A DNA stretch of 64,000 bases from Gammaproteobacteria bacterium (GCA_018815325.1 JAHIYE010000010.1:124001-188000), one strand, 5' to 3'. Numbered from the stretch's first letter, positions 26,586 to 39,881 are shown. The notes: generated from the sequence alone by a model not told the origin. Numbers and translations: made by a program.

Positions 26586-27754
26586 AGCTCCAGTTTGGAG
26601 GCGCGCGGAATATCGGTCACGCCCTGCGCGTCCACCAGCAGCAAGGCATTGTCATCCTGCCCGAAAGTAGCCGGGCCGATATTGCCCACCAGCAGCGGCA
26701 CGCCCTTGCGCTCACGCTTGGCCTGGGCATTGGCCTGGAGATCCTGGCTCTCCGCCGCAAAGCCCACACAGAACAATTCGCCGTTTCGTGCACGCGCTGA
26801 TTGCGCCACGCCCGCGAGAATGTCGGGATTTTCAACAAAGCTCAGCCCCGGCGTGTTGCCCGAACCGTCTTTCTTGATTTTCTGATCCGCGGGATTGGCA
26901 GGCCGCCAGTCCGCCACGGCTGCGGTCGCCACAAAAATATCGCTGAGCTGCACCTGCGCCTGCACGGCCTGCAGCATGTCCTGCGCCGAGCGAACATCCA
27001 TGCGGGTCACACCACGCGGCGTGGGCAGGCTCACCGGCCCGGCCACCAGTGTCACCTGCGCTCCGGCCTCCTGCGCCGCGCGCGCAATGGCAAAACCCAT
27101 CTTGCCGCTCGACAGGTTGGTAATACCGCGTACGGGGTCAATCGCCTCATAGGTAGGCCCTGCCGTCACCAGCACGCGCCGACCCGCCAGCAGCTTGGGC
27201 TGAAAGAAGGCAATCACGTCATGCAGCAGTTCTTCGGGTTCAAGCATGCGGCCGTCCCCCGTTTCCCCGCAGGCCTGGAAGCCACTGCCCACGCCCAGCA
27301 CCGTTGCGCCATCGGCAGTGAGCTGCGCCAGGTTGCGCTGGGTGGCGGGATGCGCCCACATCTCGCGGTTCATGGCCGGCGCCACCAGCAAGGGCACGGA
27401 TTCGATCGGGCGCGCCAGGCACATGAGGCTCAGCAAGTCGTCCGCACGCCCATGGAGCAGCTTGGCCATGAAGTCGGCACTGCAGGGCGCAATCAGGATG
27501 GCATCGGCTTCGCGGCTCAGGTTGATGTGCGCCATGTTGTTGGGCTCGCGGTCATCCCACTGCGAGCCATAGACCGGGCGGTTGCTCAGCGCCTGCATCG
27601 TGACCGGCGTGATGAACTGCGCAGCCGCCTCGGTCATCACCACCTGCACCGTCGCCCCCGCCTTGATGAGCGAGCGGCACAGCTCGGCCGCCTTGTAGCA
27701 GGCAATGCCCCCCGTCAGCCCCAGAACAATGTGTTTTCCGTCAAGGTCATTCAT
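26528..27754 (-). CDS. coaBC: bifunctional phosphopantothenoylcysteine decarboxylase / phosphopantothenate-cysteine ligase
   Basis: Coenzyme A synthesis, two steps in one flavoprotein. The CoaC half has [19 protein letters not shown], the catalytic histidine in [18 protein letters not shown], and APAMNREMW; the CoaB half has [20 protein letters not shown] and [11 protein letters not shown], plus IKKDGSG. I start at ATG 27754 ([10 protein letters not shown]), giving 408 residues; earlier starts add unrelated sequence. The extreme C-terminus ([14 protein letters not shown]) is encoded by a dispersed repeat copy, so it is probably a non-native tail. The stop overlaps dut. Confidence 0.95.
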   Translation of the reverse strand: MNDLDGKHIVLGLTGGIACYKAAELCRSLIKAGATVQVVMTEAAAQFITPVTMQALSNRPVYGSQWDDREPNNMAHINLSREADAILIAPCSADFMAKLLHGRADDLLSLMCLARPIESVPLLVAPAMNREMWAHPATQRNLAQLTADGATVLGVGSGFQACGETGDGRMLEPEELLHDVIAFFQPKLLAGRRVLVTAGPTYEAIDPVRGITNLSSGKMGFAIARAAQEAGAQVTLVAGPVSLPTPRGVTRMDVRSAQDMLQAVQAQVQLSDIFVATAAVADWRPANPADQKIKKDGSGNTPGLSFVENPDILAGVAQSARARNGELFCVGFAAESQDLQANAQAKRERKGVPLLVGNIGPATFGQDDNALLLVDAQGVTDIPRASKLELARKLIAEIATRTRAKGQK

Positions 27755-27896
27755 GCGCGCAATGTAGCAGACTGCCTGCAACGATGGCCCGGCTGGCGAG
27801 ATCGGATGCGCCGCTAGGCGCGGTTCGCAGCAAAGGCTTAAACGCCTTTGCAAGGATTGCAACAACGCGGATCGCCGATATCGACAGCCGGGCGCC

Positions 27897-29611
<1,715 letters not shown>

Positions 29612-29645
29612 TCGCCGCAAACCCCTTCTGTCCTGGAATCTCCTC

Positions 29646-30500
29646 ATGAAACTTTGCGGCTTCGATATTGGCCTGCAGCAGCGCTTCTTCCTGATTGCCG
29701 GTCCCTGCGTGATCGAGTCCGAGCAGTTGCAGATGGACGTGGCCGGCCAACTCAGGGAAATCACCTCGGCGCTGGGCATTCCCTTCATCTTCAAGAGCAG
29801 CTTCGACAAGGCCAATCGTTCCTCAGGCACCAGCTTTCGCGGTCCCGGCATGGACAAGGGGCTGGAGATTCTGGCCAAGGTACGGCGCGAGATCGGTGTG
29901 CCGGTGCTGACCGACGTACATAACGAGGCCGACATTGCGCAGGTCGCCGCCGCCGTGGATGTGCTGCAAACACCCGCCTTCCTGTGCCGCCAGACCGATT
30001 TCATCCACGCCGTGGCCCAGGCCGGCAAACCGGTGAACATCAAGAAGGGCCAGTTTCTCGCCCCCGGCGACATGAAAAACGTGATCGACAAGGCACGCGC
30101 TGCGGCACGCGAAAAAGGCCTGAATGAAGACAACTTCATGGCCTGCGAGCGTGGTGTGAGCTTTGGCTACAACAACTTGGTGAGCGACATGCGCTCACTG
30201 GCCATCATGCGCGAAACCCATGCCCCCGTGGTATTCGATGCCACGCACTCGGTGCAGTTGCCGGGCGGCCAGGGCACGAGCAGTGGCGGCCAGCGCGAGT
30301 TCGTGCCGGTGCTGGCACGTGCGGCCGTGGCCGTCGGTGTGGCAGGCCTGTTCATGGAAACCCACCCCGATCCGGCCAAGGCGCTGTCTGACGGTCCCAA
30401 TGCAGTGCCTCTCAAACACATGAAGGCCCTGCTCGAGACCCTGGTGGCGCTCGACACCGTGACCAAGAAAACACCTTTTCTGGAGGCCAACTTCGAATGA
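29646..30500 (+). CDS. kdsA: 3-deoxy-8-phosphooctulonate synthase (KDO-8-P synthase)
   Basis: Makes KDO-8-phosphate from PEP and arabinose-5-phosphate for lipopolysaccharide core. ATG at 29646 (MKLCGFDIG) gives 284 residues. [27 protein letters not shown] and [12 protein letters not shown] are diagnostic. Position 22 in the FLIAGPC motif carries a Cys as in metal-dependent members. It follows pyrG by 34 bp and overlaps the next gene by four bases. Confidence 0.96.
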   Translation: MKLCGFDIGLQQRFFLIAGPCVIESEQLQMDVAGQLREITSALGIPFIFKSSFDKANRSSGTSFRGPGMDKGLEILAKVRREIGVPVLTDVHNEADIAQVAAAVDVLQTPAFLCRQTDFIHAVAQAGKPVNIKKGQFLAPGDMKNVIDKARAAAREKGLNEDNFMACERGVSFGYNNLVSDMRSLAIMRETHAPVVFDATHSVQLPGGQGTSSGGQREFVPVLARAAVAVGVAGLFMETHPDPAKALSDGPNAVPLKHMKALLETLVALDTVTKKTPFLEANFE

Positions 30501-30784
30501 GCGGCTACATCATTGCCAACGTGACCGTCACCAACCCGGTGCAGTACGAAGAGTATAAAAAATGGTCCAGCGCGGCCATGCAGGCGCACGGTGCCGAGGT
30601 TTGCGTACGGGGTGGCAAGGTCGAGGTGATCGAGGGTGACTGGACACCTGATCGCCTCGTGATCCTCAAGTTTCCCAGCTTTGAAGCCGCCAAGGCTTTT
30701 GATGCCTCCCCGGAGTATGGCAAGGCCCGTGCGGCACGCCAGGGTGCGGCCATCATGCGGATGGTGGTGGTCGAAGGGGTCTGA
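30497..30784 (+). CDS. DUF1330 domain-containing protein
   Basis: A 95-residue ferredoxin-like fold protein of the DUF1330 family; members act as small dimeric proteins of unknown function. [19 protein letters not shown] and [22 protein letters not shown] are typical. Start ATG overlaps the kdsA stop (ATGA), so it is translated with kdsA; eno follows after 51 bp. Confidence 0.9.
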   Translation: MSGYIIANVTVTNPVQYEEYKKWSSAAMQAHGAEVCVRGGKVEVIEGDWTPDRLVILKFPSFEAAKAFDASPEYGKARAARQGAAIMRMVVVEGV

Positions 30785-30835
30785 GCCTCACTCAGCGCCA
30801 AACCAGTTTTGATTTTTGATTGAGAAAGAAAATAA

Positions 30836-32119
<1,284 letters not shown>

Positions 32120-32164
32120 ACGCCTAACGAGCGCAGCGCAGCATACTGAGTCACCAGTCGGCAC

Positions 32165-32440
32165 ATGGGTCAACGTATTGTTCCGGCCGTGCTCATTGCG
32201 CTGCTGCTCATCTTTGTCGGGCAGCTGTGGCTGGGTCGGGGCAGCCTGCCCAACGTGGCCAACATGCAAGCCCAGCTCGCGGAGCAAAAGAAGAAGAATC
32301 GCGAGGCCGAGCTGGCCAATGAGCGGCTGGCAGCCGAGGTGCGCGACCTCAAGGAAGGTCTCGACATGGTTGAGGAAAAGGCCCGGCTTGAGCTCGGCAT
32401 GGTCAAACCCAACGAGATCTACGTCCAGGTCAGCAAATAA
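32165..32440 (+). CDS. ftsB: cell division protein FtsB
   Basis: A 91-residue bitopic septum-formation protein. One N-terminal membrane helix (about residues 5-22, VPAVLIALLLIFVGQLWLG) is followed by a coiled coil (about residues 30-70) and a short periplasmic end, AIEEARLELGMVKPNE-like. In relatives it bridges FtsQ and FtsL. Located just after eno, as in most proteobacteria. Confidence 0.93.
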   Translation: MGQRIVPAVLIALLLIFVGQLWLGRGSLPNVANMQAQLAEQKKKNREAELANERLAAEVRDLKEGLDMVEEKARLELGMVKPNEIYVQVSK

Positions 32441-32446
32441 TCCCGC

Positions 32447-32938
32447 ATGACAAACCGCATGCGAGTCGTGATTCTGGGCGCCTCAGGCACCGGCAAAGCC
32501 CGCCTGGCCAGCGCGCTCACCCAGCAACTGGCTGACGTCTCCTGCGACGTCGTCGTAATCCCCGAAGCCGAGGCCCTGCGGGCTGGTTCGGCGCTGTTAC
32601 AGGCATCCCCATCAAGCCCCGACTTGATCCTGCTCATGGGGCTTGATCAAGCAGAAGCGGCCTCGCCGGATGAGACACCAAGACGGATGCAGGTGGATGC
32701 GCGGCTGCGTGAAGCCCTGCAGCAATCAGGCTCGGCATACACGGTGCTGTATGGCGACAACGAGCGGCGCGCCGCACAGGCACTGCGCCTGACCCGGCGC
32801 CACGCAGGACAGCCGGCCAGCGCGCCAGACTCCGATGCACAAGCTGCCTCGCGCTGGGTCTGGGTGTGTGACAAGTGCAGCGACCCGGTCTGCGAGCATC
32901 GCCTGTTCACCGACAAGCTCGGCCGCGCAGGCGCCTGA
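32447..32938 (+). CDS. hypothetical protein, degenerate P-loop plus Cys3-His motif
   Basis: A 163-residue protein that I do not recognise. It opens with VVILGASGTGKARLASALTQ, a Walker A-like loop in which the Ser/Thr after the lysine is Ala (G11-K17-A18), and DLILLMGLD as a possible Walker B. The C-terminus has WVWVCDKCSDPVCEHRLF, with C141, C144, C149 and H151 spaced like a zinc or iron-sulfur site. A Pro/Ala/Asp linker separates the two. It begins six bp after ftsB, so is likely in the eno-ftsB transcript. Start could also be ATG at 32459. Confidence 0.7.
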   Translation: MTNRMRVVILGASGTGKARLASALTQQLADVSCDVVVIPEAEALRAGSALLQASPSSPDLILLMGLDQAEAASPDETPRRMQVDARLREALQQSGSAYTVLYGDNERRAAQALRLTRRHAGQPASAPDSDAQAASRWVWVCDKCSDPVCEHRLFTDKLGRAGA

Positions 32939-32939
32939 T

Positions 32940-33929
32940 CTACTGCACGGAGGGGCTTGAGGGCGGCTGGTGTTCCGCTGCCTTGAAGATGGTCGCAGCG
33001 TCGATCGCGTCAAAGCGGTATTGCTGGCCACAGAACTCACAGCCCACTTCGATGTCGCCGCGTTCGGCAATGATCTCCTCAGCCTCCTGCACACCCAGCC
33101 CCAGAATCATCTTGCTCACACGCTCACGGCTGCAGGAGCAGACAAAGCGCGGAGCCGTGTCACCTGTTGCAGCTGGGTAGCGCGTGATCTGCTCTTCCCA
33201 GAACAGGCGGCGCAGGATGGTGTCCACATCGAGCGTCAGCAGCTCCTCGCGCTTGAGGCTGCCGGCCAGAATGGCAATGCGGTTGTAGTGTTCATTGAGG
33301 CCGATCTCGTCCTCGTTCTCCTTGCTCACCATGCTGCCGGCCAGGTTGCCCGTGCCCGCCATCGGCAGGCGCTGGATCAGCAGGCCCGCTGCCACCTTGT
33401 CATCAGCCGCCAGCACCAGCCGGGTATCAAGCTGCTCGCTTTGCAGCATGTAGTGCTCCAGCACCTCGCTGATCTTCTCGATCTTCTCGCCCTGATCACC
33501 AAACAGCGGCACCACACCCTGATAGGGCTGTTGGCCCGGCATGCGATTCTGCGGGTCCAGCGTGATCGCGCAGCGGCCCTGGTTGTGCACGTTGACCAGC
33601 TGGCTCAGCGTGGCATCGGGTGCCACCTCACCCACGAGGGTCGCCGTGGCACGCAGGCTCAGGTCCGACTGCACCTCGGCCACGGCCACCTTCACCGGGC
33701 CATCGCCAAAAATTTGCAGCACCAACGCGCCGTTGAACTTGATGTTCGACTGCATCAACGCGGCGGCCGCCGTCATTTCACCCAGCATCTGCTGCACCGG
33801 TTCGGGGTAGGCCCCTGTGGTGCTGTTGGAGGCGCGTCGCTGCAGCATCTCGGTCCACGCACCGGTCAACCGCACCAACACCCCGCGTACAGGCAAGCCT
33901 TCGAAAATAAATTTGTGCAACTCAGACAC
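32940..33929 (-). CDS. hslO: redox-regulated chaperone Hsp33
   Basis: Cytosolic holdase activated by oxidation. 329 residues. The N-terminal domain starts LHKFIFEGLPVRGVLVRL; the C-terminal redox switch has all four zinc cysteines, FVCSCSRERV and VGCEFCGQQYRFD, about 32 residues apart. It is convergent with the P-loop gene (one base between the two stop codons) and about 60 bp downstream of the carbonic anhydrase gene on the same strand. Confidence 0.94.
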   Translation of the reverse strand: MSELHKFIFEGLPVRGVLVRLTGAWTEMLQRRASNSTTGAYPEPVQQMLGEMTAAAALMQSNIKFNGALVLQIFGDGPVKVAVAEVQSDLSLRATATLVGEVAPDATLSQLVNVHNQGRCAITLDPQNRMPGQQPYQGVVPLFGDQGEKIEKISEVLEHYMLQSEQLDTRLVLAADDKVAAGLLIQRLPMAGTGNLAGSMVSKENEDEIGLNEHYNRIAILAGSLKREELLTLDVDTILRRLFWEEQITRYPAATGDTAPRFVCSCSRERVSKMILGLGVQEAEEIIAERGDIEVGCEFCGQQYRFDAIDAATIFKAAEHQPPSSPSVQ

Positions 33930-33990
33930 GTGCCAGCCCCACCCTTGCCAATGACATCATCAATTGTTCCGTTCGTTTCAGTTCACCCGT

Positions 33991-34515
33991 TCAGGCAATT
34001 TTCTTCAGCCCGGCCTTGAAGCGGCGGGCATTGTCCTTGTAGTGCTGCGCAATGCGCTGCAGGTTGGCAATCTCTTCGGGGCTGAGCTCACGCACCACCT
34101 TGGCCGGGCGGCCCATGATCATCGAGCCATCGGGAAACTCCTTGCCCTCGGTCACGAGCGAACCGGCACCCACGAGGCAGTGCTTGCCGATCTTCGCGTG
34201 GTTGAGCACGACAGAACCGATACCGATCAGCGTGCCTTCGCCCACGGTGCAGCCGTGCAGCATGACCTGATGCCCCACCGACACGTTATCACCCAGTGTG
34301 AGCGGCACACCCGGGTCGGCATGCAGCACGCTCGCATCCTGCACATTGACGCCACGTCCGAGCGTGATGGTCTCCGAGTCACCCCGGACGATCGTGCCAA
34401 ACCACACGCTGGACTCGTCCCCCATCACCACATCACCCATCACCTGGGCACTGTCCGCCACCCAGGCGGTATCCGCCATACGCGGGCTCAAGTCATCCAG
34501 AGAATAAATCGCCAT
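33991..34515 (-). CDS. gamma carbonic anhydrase family protein
   Basis: A 174-residue left-handed beta-helix protein of the gamma-carbonic anhydrase/YrdA family. Hexapeptide repeats run from about residue 15 to 135. The three metal histidines are present in SVLHADPG and VGHQVMLHGC. Whether it has carbonic anhydrase activity is uncertain, as many YrdA-type members do not. It lies between DUF455 and hslO in one direction. Confidence 0.9.
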   Translation of the reverse strand: MAIYSLDDLSPRMADTAWVADSAQVMGDVVMGDESSVWFGTIVRGDSETITLGRGVNVQDASVLHADPGVPLTLGDNVSVGHQVMLHGCTVGEGTLIGIGSVVLNHAKIGKHCLVGAGSLVTEGKEFPDGSMIMGRPAKVVRELSPEEIANLQRIAQHYKDNARRFKAGLKKIA

Positions 34516-34579
34516 GTGAAATCCAATCGTTCAAACCAGTGCAAATTGTAAGGACTGCCCTATTCCCCTGCTTATTCAC

Positions 34580-35380
34580 CTACTGCAGGGCAGACAGTTC
34601 GGCCTCGTTGAAACCCGCAGCCCGTCGCGCCGCCAGATTGAAAGGCCCCTTGAGCCTGGGTGCCTTGTACTGGAGCCGCAGCGCCTCGAAGGTCTGCACC
34701 GGCTCCAGCCCACGCTGCTCGCACAGCCAGCCATACCAGCGGTTGCCCACCGCCACATGGCCAATCTCGTCGCGCAGGATGATGTCGAGAATCTCCCCTG
34801 CCCGCATATCGCCAATGGACACCAGCTTGGTCTTGACCGCCGGCGAGGCATCCAGCCCCCGCGCCTCCAGCGTGCGCGGCACCAGCGCCACCCGGGCCAG
34901 CACATCCCCACGCGTGCGCTCAGCCATGTCCCACAAGCCGTTATGGGCCGGGAAATCGCCGTAGTGGTAGCCCAGGCCCTCAAGATGCTCGCGCAAGAGC
35001 GTGAAGTGATACGCCTCCTCCTTCGCCACCTGCAGCCACTCCCGGTAGAAGGCCTCGGGCATCCCGGCAAAGCGCCAGCAGATGTCCAGCGCCAGATCAA
35101 TCGCGTTCTTCTCGATGTGGGTGATGGAATGCACCAGAGCAGCGTGACCTTGGGGTGTCGTCAGGGGCAGCAGCTTGATGCGGGTGTGGGGCACCAGCTC
35201 AGGCTTGGGCTGCCGGCCCGGGATACCTTGGGTTTCCGGGATTTGTATTTTGGTGTCCAGCGGACCCTGCAGGTCAAGCGCTGTCACGCCTTGGGCCTTG
35301 GCAATCGGGTCGGGAATGGTCAGCAATGCCAGGCATTGTTCGCGGAGGTCGGACATGGGGTGATTATCGGGGAGGCTCAT
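34580..35380 (-). CDS. DUF455 family ferritin-like protein
   Basis: A 266-residue protein of the DUF455 family with a ferritin-like four-helix core. Carboxylate-bridged metal ligands are suggested by THIEKNAIDLALD, KEEAYHFTLLREHLE and LRDEIGHVAVGNRW, that is, Glu/His pairs on successive helices. Function is unknown; an oxidoreductase role is inferred from the fold. Start at ATG 35380; ATG 35356 is an alternative. It lies between dnaE and the carbonic anhydrase gene. Confidence 0.85.
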   Translation of the reverse strand: MSLPDNHPMSDLREQCLALLTIPDPIAKAQGVTALDLQGPLDTKIQIPETQGIPGRQPKPELVPHTRIKLLPLTTPQGHAALVHSITHIEKNAIDLALDICWRFAGMPEAFYREWLQVAKEEAYHFTLLREHLEGLGYHYGDFPAHNGLWDMAERTRGDVLARVALVPRTLEARGLDASPAVKTKLVSIGDMRAGEILDIILRDEIGHVAVGNRWYGWLCEQRGLEPVQTFEALRLQYKAPRLKGPFNLAARRAAGFNEAELSALQ

Positions 35381-35457
35381 CCTGTTCAGCCGTGCATCCG
35401 GGACGTTTTGATCACCGGAGTCGCCGGAGCGAGCCGCGGCTTCTTCGACAATCCATA

Positions 35458-35518
35458 AGCTACAAATTCAATAGCTACCCACGCAATACTCAAAAGGGCT
35501 AGAGGCCTATTTCACTCA
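35458..35518 (+). repeat. dispersed repeat, copy E, at the dnaE stop
   Basis: AATTCAATAGCTACCC, then ACGCAATACTCAAAAGGGCT and AGAGGCCTATTT. One of the two best conserved copies with copy F. The dnaE stop codon (35512-35514) lies in its 3' end. Confidence 0.75.
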
Positions 35519-38500
35519 TAAATAATGGCAGATTTTCCTTGATCGGCCTGCGCCATCCAGCCCGCCAGCGCAGCATCACTCGGGAAAAACTTGGCGTCCT
35601 CGCCGAGTTGCAACTCGGCCGAGGCTCCGCCTTCATCCCTCTGGCGATGCACCGACAAGCGCACGCCCAGACCCCGCAGTAGTTCACCCTGCTCCGTCAC
35701 CTCGCGCCGGGGCGGAAAGTCGGCGACCAAGCGGTGGATGTCGGGCGCCTTGCCGTTCACCGCCACGCGCAGGAACTTGCCGAAGCGGCAGCGCGCCGCG
35801 GCAAGGTCCCACACCTGGTTCACATTGAGCTGCAGGCCACCCGAGAAGCGGTCGGGCTGCACCTTGCCCATCACGATGACGAGTTCGTCGTCCTTGAACA
35901 GGTTGCGGTTGGCGTTCATCATGGCCTCGTCCACCCGCGCATCGATCACGCCGGATTTGTCGTCGAGCTTGAACAGCCCGAGCTTGCCACGCGCGCCGTT
36001 GATCACGCGGAAGTCGGTGATGATGCCGGCCAGCAACTGCGGCTCGCGCGTGTCGATCAGGTCGTCGATCGCGCGCTTGGCAAACTGGCGTACCTCACGC
36101 GCCACTTCATCAAACAGGTGACCCGAGAGGTAAAAGCCGACGGCCGTTTTCTCGAAGGTCAGCCGCTCCTTCACGCCCCAGGGCATGACCTCCACGAGCT
36201 CCGGCTCCTGCGTGCTGGAGCCGTGGTCGTCGTCCATCATGTCGAACAGGCCAGTCTGGTTGGCATTGGCCGCCGCCGCATTGGCAAAGTCAAAGGCCAG
36301 GTCGACCGACTCCATCAAGGCGGCACGGTTGAGCTGCAGTGAATCAAACGCACCGGCCTTGATGAGCGCATCCACGCAGCGCTTGTTCAGGCGTGAGCGG
36401 TCTACCCGCACACAGAAGTCGAACAGGCTGGTGAAAGGCCCGCCTTCTTCGCGCGCGGTGATGATGGCCTGAATGGCCTGCTCGCCTGTGCCCTTGATGG
36501 CACCCAGACCGTAGCGGATCTGCTTGTCGGAGATCGGCTCGAAACGGTACCGGCCGCGGTTCACATCGGGTGCTTCGAAGGTCAGCCCCATCTTCAGCGC
36601 ATCTTCGTAGAGAACCTTCAGCTTGTCGGTGTCGTCCATCTCCACCGTCATGTTGGCGCAGAAGAACTCGGCCGTGTAGTGCACCTTGAGCCAGGCCGTG
36701 TGATACGCCAGCAGCGAGTAGGCAGCAGCGTGCGACTTGTTGAAGCCGTAGCCAGCGAACTTCTCCATCAGGTCGAACACCTCGTCGGCCTTGGCCTCGC
36801 CAATGTTGTTCTTGGCGGCACCGTCACGGAAAATCTGGCGGTGCTCGGCCATCTCCTCGGCCTTCTTCTTGCCCATCGCGCGGCGCAGCAATGTCGGCGC
36901 CGCCGAGCGAGTAGCCGCCCAGAATCTGCGCGGTCTGCATCACCTGCTCCTGGTAGACCATGATGCCGTAGGTCTCGCTCAGCATCTCGGCCACCATGGG
37001 GTGCGGGTACTCGATCTCCTCGCGCCCGTGCTTGCGCGCGACGAAGCTGGGGATCAGGTCCATCGGGCCCGGACGGTACAGCGCGTTGAGCGCAATCAGG
37101 TCTTCCAGCCGGGTGGGCATGGCGTCGCGCAGCATGCCCTGCATGCCCCGGCTTTCAAACTGGAACACGGCCTCGGTCTTGCCCTCCTGGAACAGCCGGT
37201 AGGTGGCCTTGTCGTCGAGCGGGATGTTCTCGAACGCAAAGCTCTCCTGCCCGCTGTGGCGCTTCATGATGAACTCGCGCGCGATCTCCAGGATGGTGAG
37301 CGTGGCCAGGCCCAAAAAGTCGAACTTCACCAGGCCTATGGCCTCCACGTCGTCCTTGTCGTACTGGCTCACCGCCGAGTCGCTGCCGGGCTGCTGGTAC
37401 AGCGGGCAAAAGTCCGTCAGCTTGCCCGGCGCGATCAGCACCCCCCCGGCGTGCATACCCACGTTACGCGTCATGCCCTCGAGCTTTTGCGCCAGCGCCA
37501 GCAGGGTCTTGACTTCGTCCTCTTTCTCCAGCCGCTCGGCCAGAATCGGCTCGGCCTTGATGGCGTCGTCAATCGTGATGTGCGTACCCGGCTTGTTGGG
37601 AATCAGCTTGCTGATGCCGTCGCAGAAGGTGTAGCTCATGTCCAGCACGCGGCCCACGTCGCGGATGGCGGCGCGCGCGGCCATGGTGCCGAAGGTGGCG
37701 ATCTGGCTCACAGCGTCCTTGCCGTATTTCTGCTTGACGTAATCGATCACCAGGTTGCGGTTGGTCTGGCAGAAGTCGATATCGAAGTCGGGCATCGATA
37801 CCCGCTCGGGGTTCAGGAATCGCTCGAACAGCAGGTTGTACTGCAGCGGGTCCAGATCGGTGATCTTGAGCGAATACGCCACCAGCGAACCCGCGCCAGA
37901 GCCCCGGCCCGGCCCCACCGGGCAGCCATTGTTCTTGGCCCAGTTGATGAAATCACCCACGATCAGGAAGTAGCCCGGGAAACCCATCTTCAGAATGGTG
38001 CCGATCTCGAACTCCAGCCGTTCCTCGTAGCGCGGCCGCTGCTTCTCGCGTTCGACCTCATCGGGGTACAGGTGCAACAGCCGCTCTTTCAGGCCCTCGT
38101 GCGAGGTGTAGCGGAAGTATTCCTCCGGCGCCATGCGCCGGCCATCCACCTCGGGCGTGGGGAATTCGGGCAGCTGCGGCTTGCCCAGCGTGAGCGTAAG
38201 GTTGCAGCGCCGCGCCACCTCCAGCGTGTTGGCAATGGCCGAGGGCACGTCAGCAAACAGCGCCTGCATCTGCGCCGAGGACTTGAAATACTGCTCGCGT
38301 GTGAACTTGCGCACCCGGCGCTGGTTGCCCAGGATTTCACCCTCGGAAATACACACCCGCGCCTCATGCGCCTCGTAATCGTCCGGCAGGGTGAACTGCA
38401 CCGGGTGCGTAGCCACCACCGGCAGCTTCATCTTGGCCGCCAGTTGCACCGCCACAATCACGTGAGCCTCGTCATCCGCGCGGCCGGCGCGCTGCAGCTC

Positions 38501-38995
38501 CAGGTAAAACCGGTGCGGAAACAGGCTGCCCAGCTGCAGCGCCACCTCGTGCGCACGCGCCGTGTCGCCCTGCACCAGCGCCTGCCCCACGGGCCCGGCC
38601 TGTGCCCCCGACAGCAGTACCAGGCCTTCGTTCAATTCTTTCAGCCACTCCAGCTTGCACACCGCCTGCGCCTTGACCACGTTTTGCGTCCAGGCCCGCG
38701 CCAGCAGCTCGGAAAGGTTCAGATAGCCTTGCTGGCTCTGCACCAGCAGCACCATGCGCGAGAGCTGGGTGGCATCCTTGCCAAGCCCCTCCAGCATGAT
38801 CTCGGCCCCGATCAGCGGCTTGACGCCCTTGCCCCGGGCCTCCTTGTAGAACTTGATCGCGCCGAACAGGTTGTTCAGGTCGGTAATGGCCAGCGCCGGC
38901 TGACTGTCGGCTGCGGCAGCCTTGACGATCTCGTCGATTCGGTTGGTTCCGTCAACGACGGAAAATTCGGTATGGAGGCGGAGGTGAACGAACAT
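35512..38995 (-). CDS. dnaE: DNA polymerase III subunit alpha, frameshifted as read
   Basis: Replicative polymerase subunit. Two overlapping frames cover it: codons from 38995 down to about 36893 (PHP domain VHLRLHTEFSVVDG, catalytic MPDFDIDFCQTNR, then GGYSLGGAD) and from 36891 to 35512 (LLRRAMGKKKAEEMAEHR onward, HhH and OB domains). Homologues read straight through GGAD-LLRRAMGKKK, so one extra base (T on the plus strand at 36892) breaks the frame. Joined, the product is about 1160 residues, full length. No slippery sequence or stop in a frameshift context is seen. Since the gene is essential, a sequencing or assembly error is the likeliest explanation. The stop codon lies in a repeat copy. 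Confidence 0.9.
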
Positions 38996-39347
38996 AACTC
39001 CATTGTAGGAAATTGGAGTTTGCGAAACAGCTGGTTTGGGAATTGATTTGATGCTAGGGGTTTATTCTCATTGCTTGGTTTGCTTCCCCCACTCACCCCT
39101 CCGCCCCTTGAGCACTCGCATGGCGAGTGCGGGCAACATGACGGCCAAAGGCCCGCAACGGCACGGCCGTTGTAGAGGGCCCCGCCGGGCGGAAGAGGTA
39201 GCCTTTGATTTTGCTTCTGCGCGCCGGTGACGGGATTACGCGGAGAAGTTGCCACCGGGTCTGGCACAGCAAGATTTCAGGGGGTGAGTTCCGAACGCCG
39301 GAGGCACTTTCTACTTTCGGCTGAACACCATGGGTTAAGCGTTGTGC
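38996..39347. other. intergenic region with an array of short GC-rich hairpins
   Basis: About 350 bp without a credible gene. It holds closely packed perfect inverted repeats with tiny loops: GCACTCGC-ATG-GCGAGTGC (39112-39130), GGCC-AAA-GGCC (39143-39153), AACGGC-ACG-GCCGTT (39157-39171) and GCCC-CGCC-GGGC (39179-39190). The stretch may be a structured RNA, a repeat element or a terminator region; I do not recognise it with certainty. Confidence 0.5.
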
Positions 39348-39881
39348 TTATCTCAATATCGCAGGATTCAGTTGCCAAGTGGCATAGGTCAACGCACAGG
39401 CAAAACTGACCCAGGCCAGGTAGGGCAAGAGCAGCACGGCGGCGGGCTTGTGCAGGCGGTAGAACATGACGATCGTGCCCACGATCAAGCCCCACAAAAC
39501 GATGATCTCCACAAAGGCTGCGCCGCCGAGCTGCCAGACAAAAAACAGCCAGGTCCACAGCGCATTCACGGCCAGTTGAGCGATGAACAGCCCCAATGCC
39601 CCTCTTGCGCCCCGCCAGCCCTGCGCGCGCCACACCAGCCAGGCCGACACGCCCATCAGCAGATACAACACGCTCCACACCGGCCCAAACAGCCAGCCCG
39701 GCGGTGCCCAGGCCGGGCGGATGAGTTGCGCGTAGAAGCTGCCGGCACTGGCGGAGGCAAAGCCGCCTATCGCTGCAGCGACGAAGGTCAGCAGGAGCCA
39801 GCCTAATAAGCCCAGGGCTTGTTGGCGTACGGTGTGATGTATTTGTGAGCTTGGCATGGAGTGGTATTTATGAGTTGTCAT
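39348..39881 (-). CDS. tspO: TspO/MBR family tryptophan-rich sensory protein
   Basis: Five-helix membrane protein of the TspO/translocator family, which binds porphyrins and related ligands and in some bacteria modulates pigment or stress responses. The family core RPAWAPPGWLFGPVWSVLY and NALWTWLFF are intact. I start at MTTHKYH (39881, 177 residues); ATG at 39905 or 39857 are alternatives, and none has a strong ribosome binding site. Divergent from the lipocalin-type gene. Confidence 0.88.
   Translation of the reverse strand: MTTHKYHSMPSSQIHHTVRQQALGLLGWLLLTFVAAAIGGFASASAGSFYAQLIRPAWAPPGWLFGPVWSVLYLLMGVSAWLVWRAQGWRGARGALGLFIAQLAVNALWTWLFFVWQLGGAAFVEIIVLWGLIVGTIVMFYRLHKPAAVLLLPYLAWVSFACALTYATWQLNPAILR

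Noticed and set aside
36885-36900. Programmed ribosomal frameshift in dnaE
   Set aside because: No slippery heptamer, no stop codon in a pause context and no obvious downstream stem specific to the site; homologues I know read through in one frame.
38875-39267. Small protein gene on the minus strand in the gap upstream of dnaE
   Set aside because: The frame runs over the hairpin array and into dnaE, has no ribosome binding site and an odd composition; more likely a by-product of the structured region.
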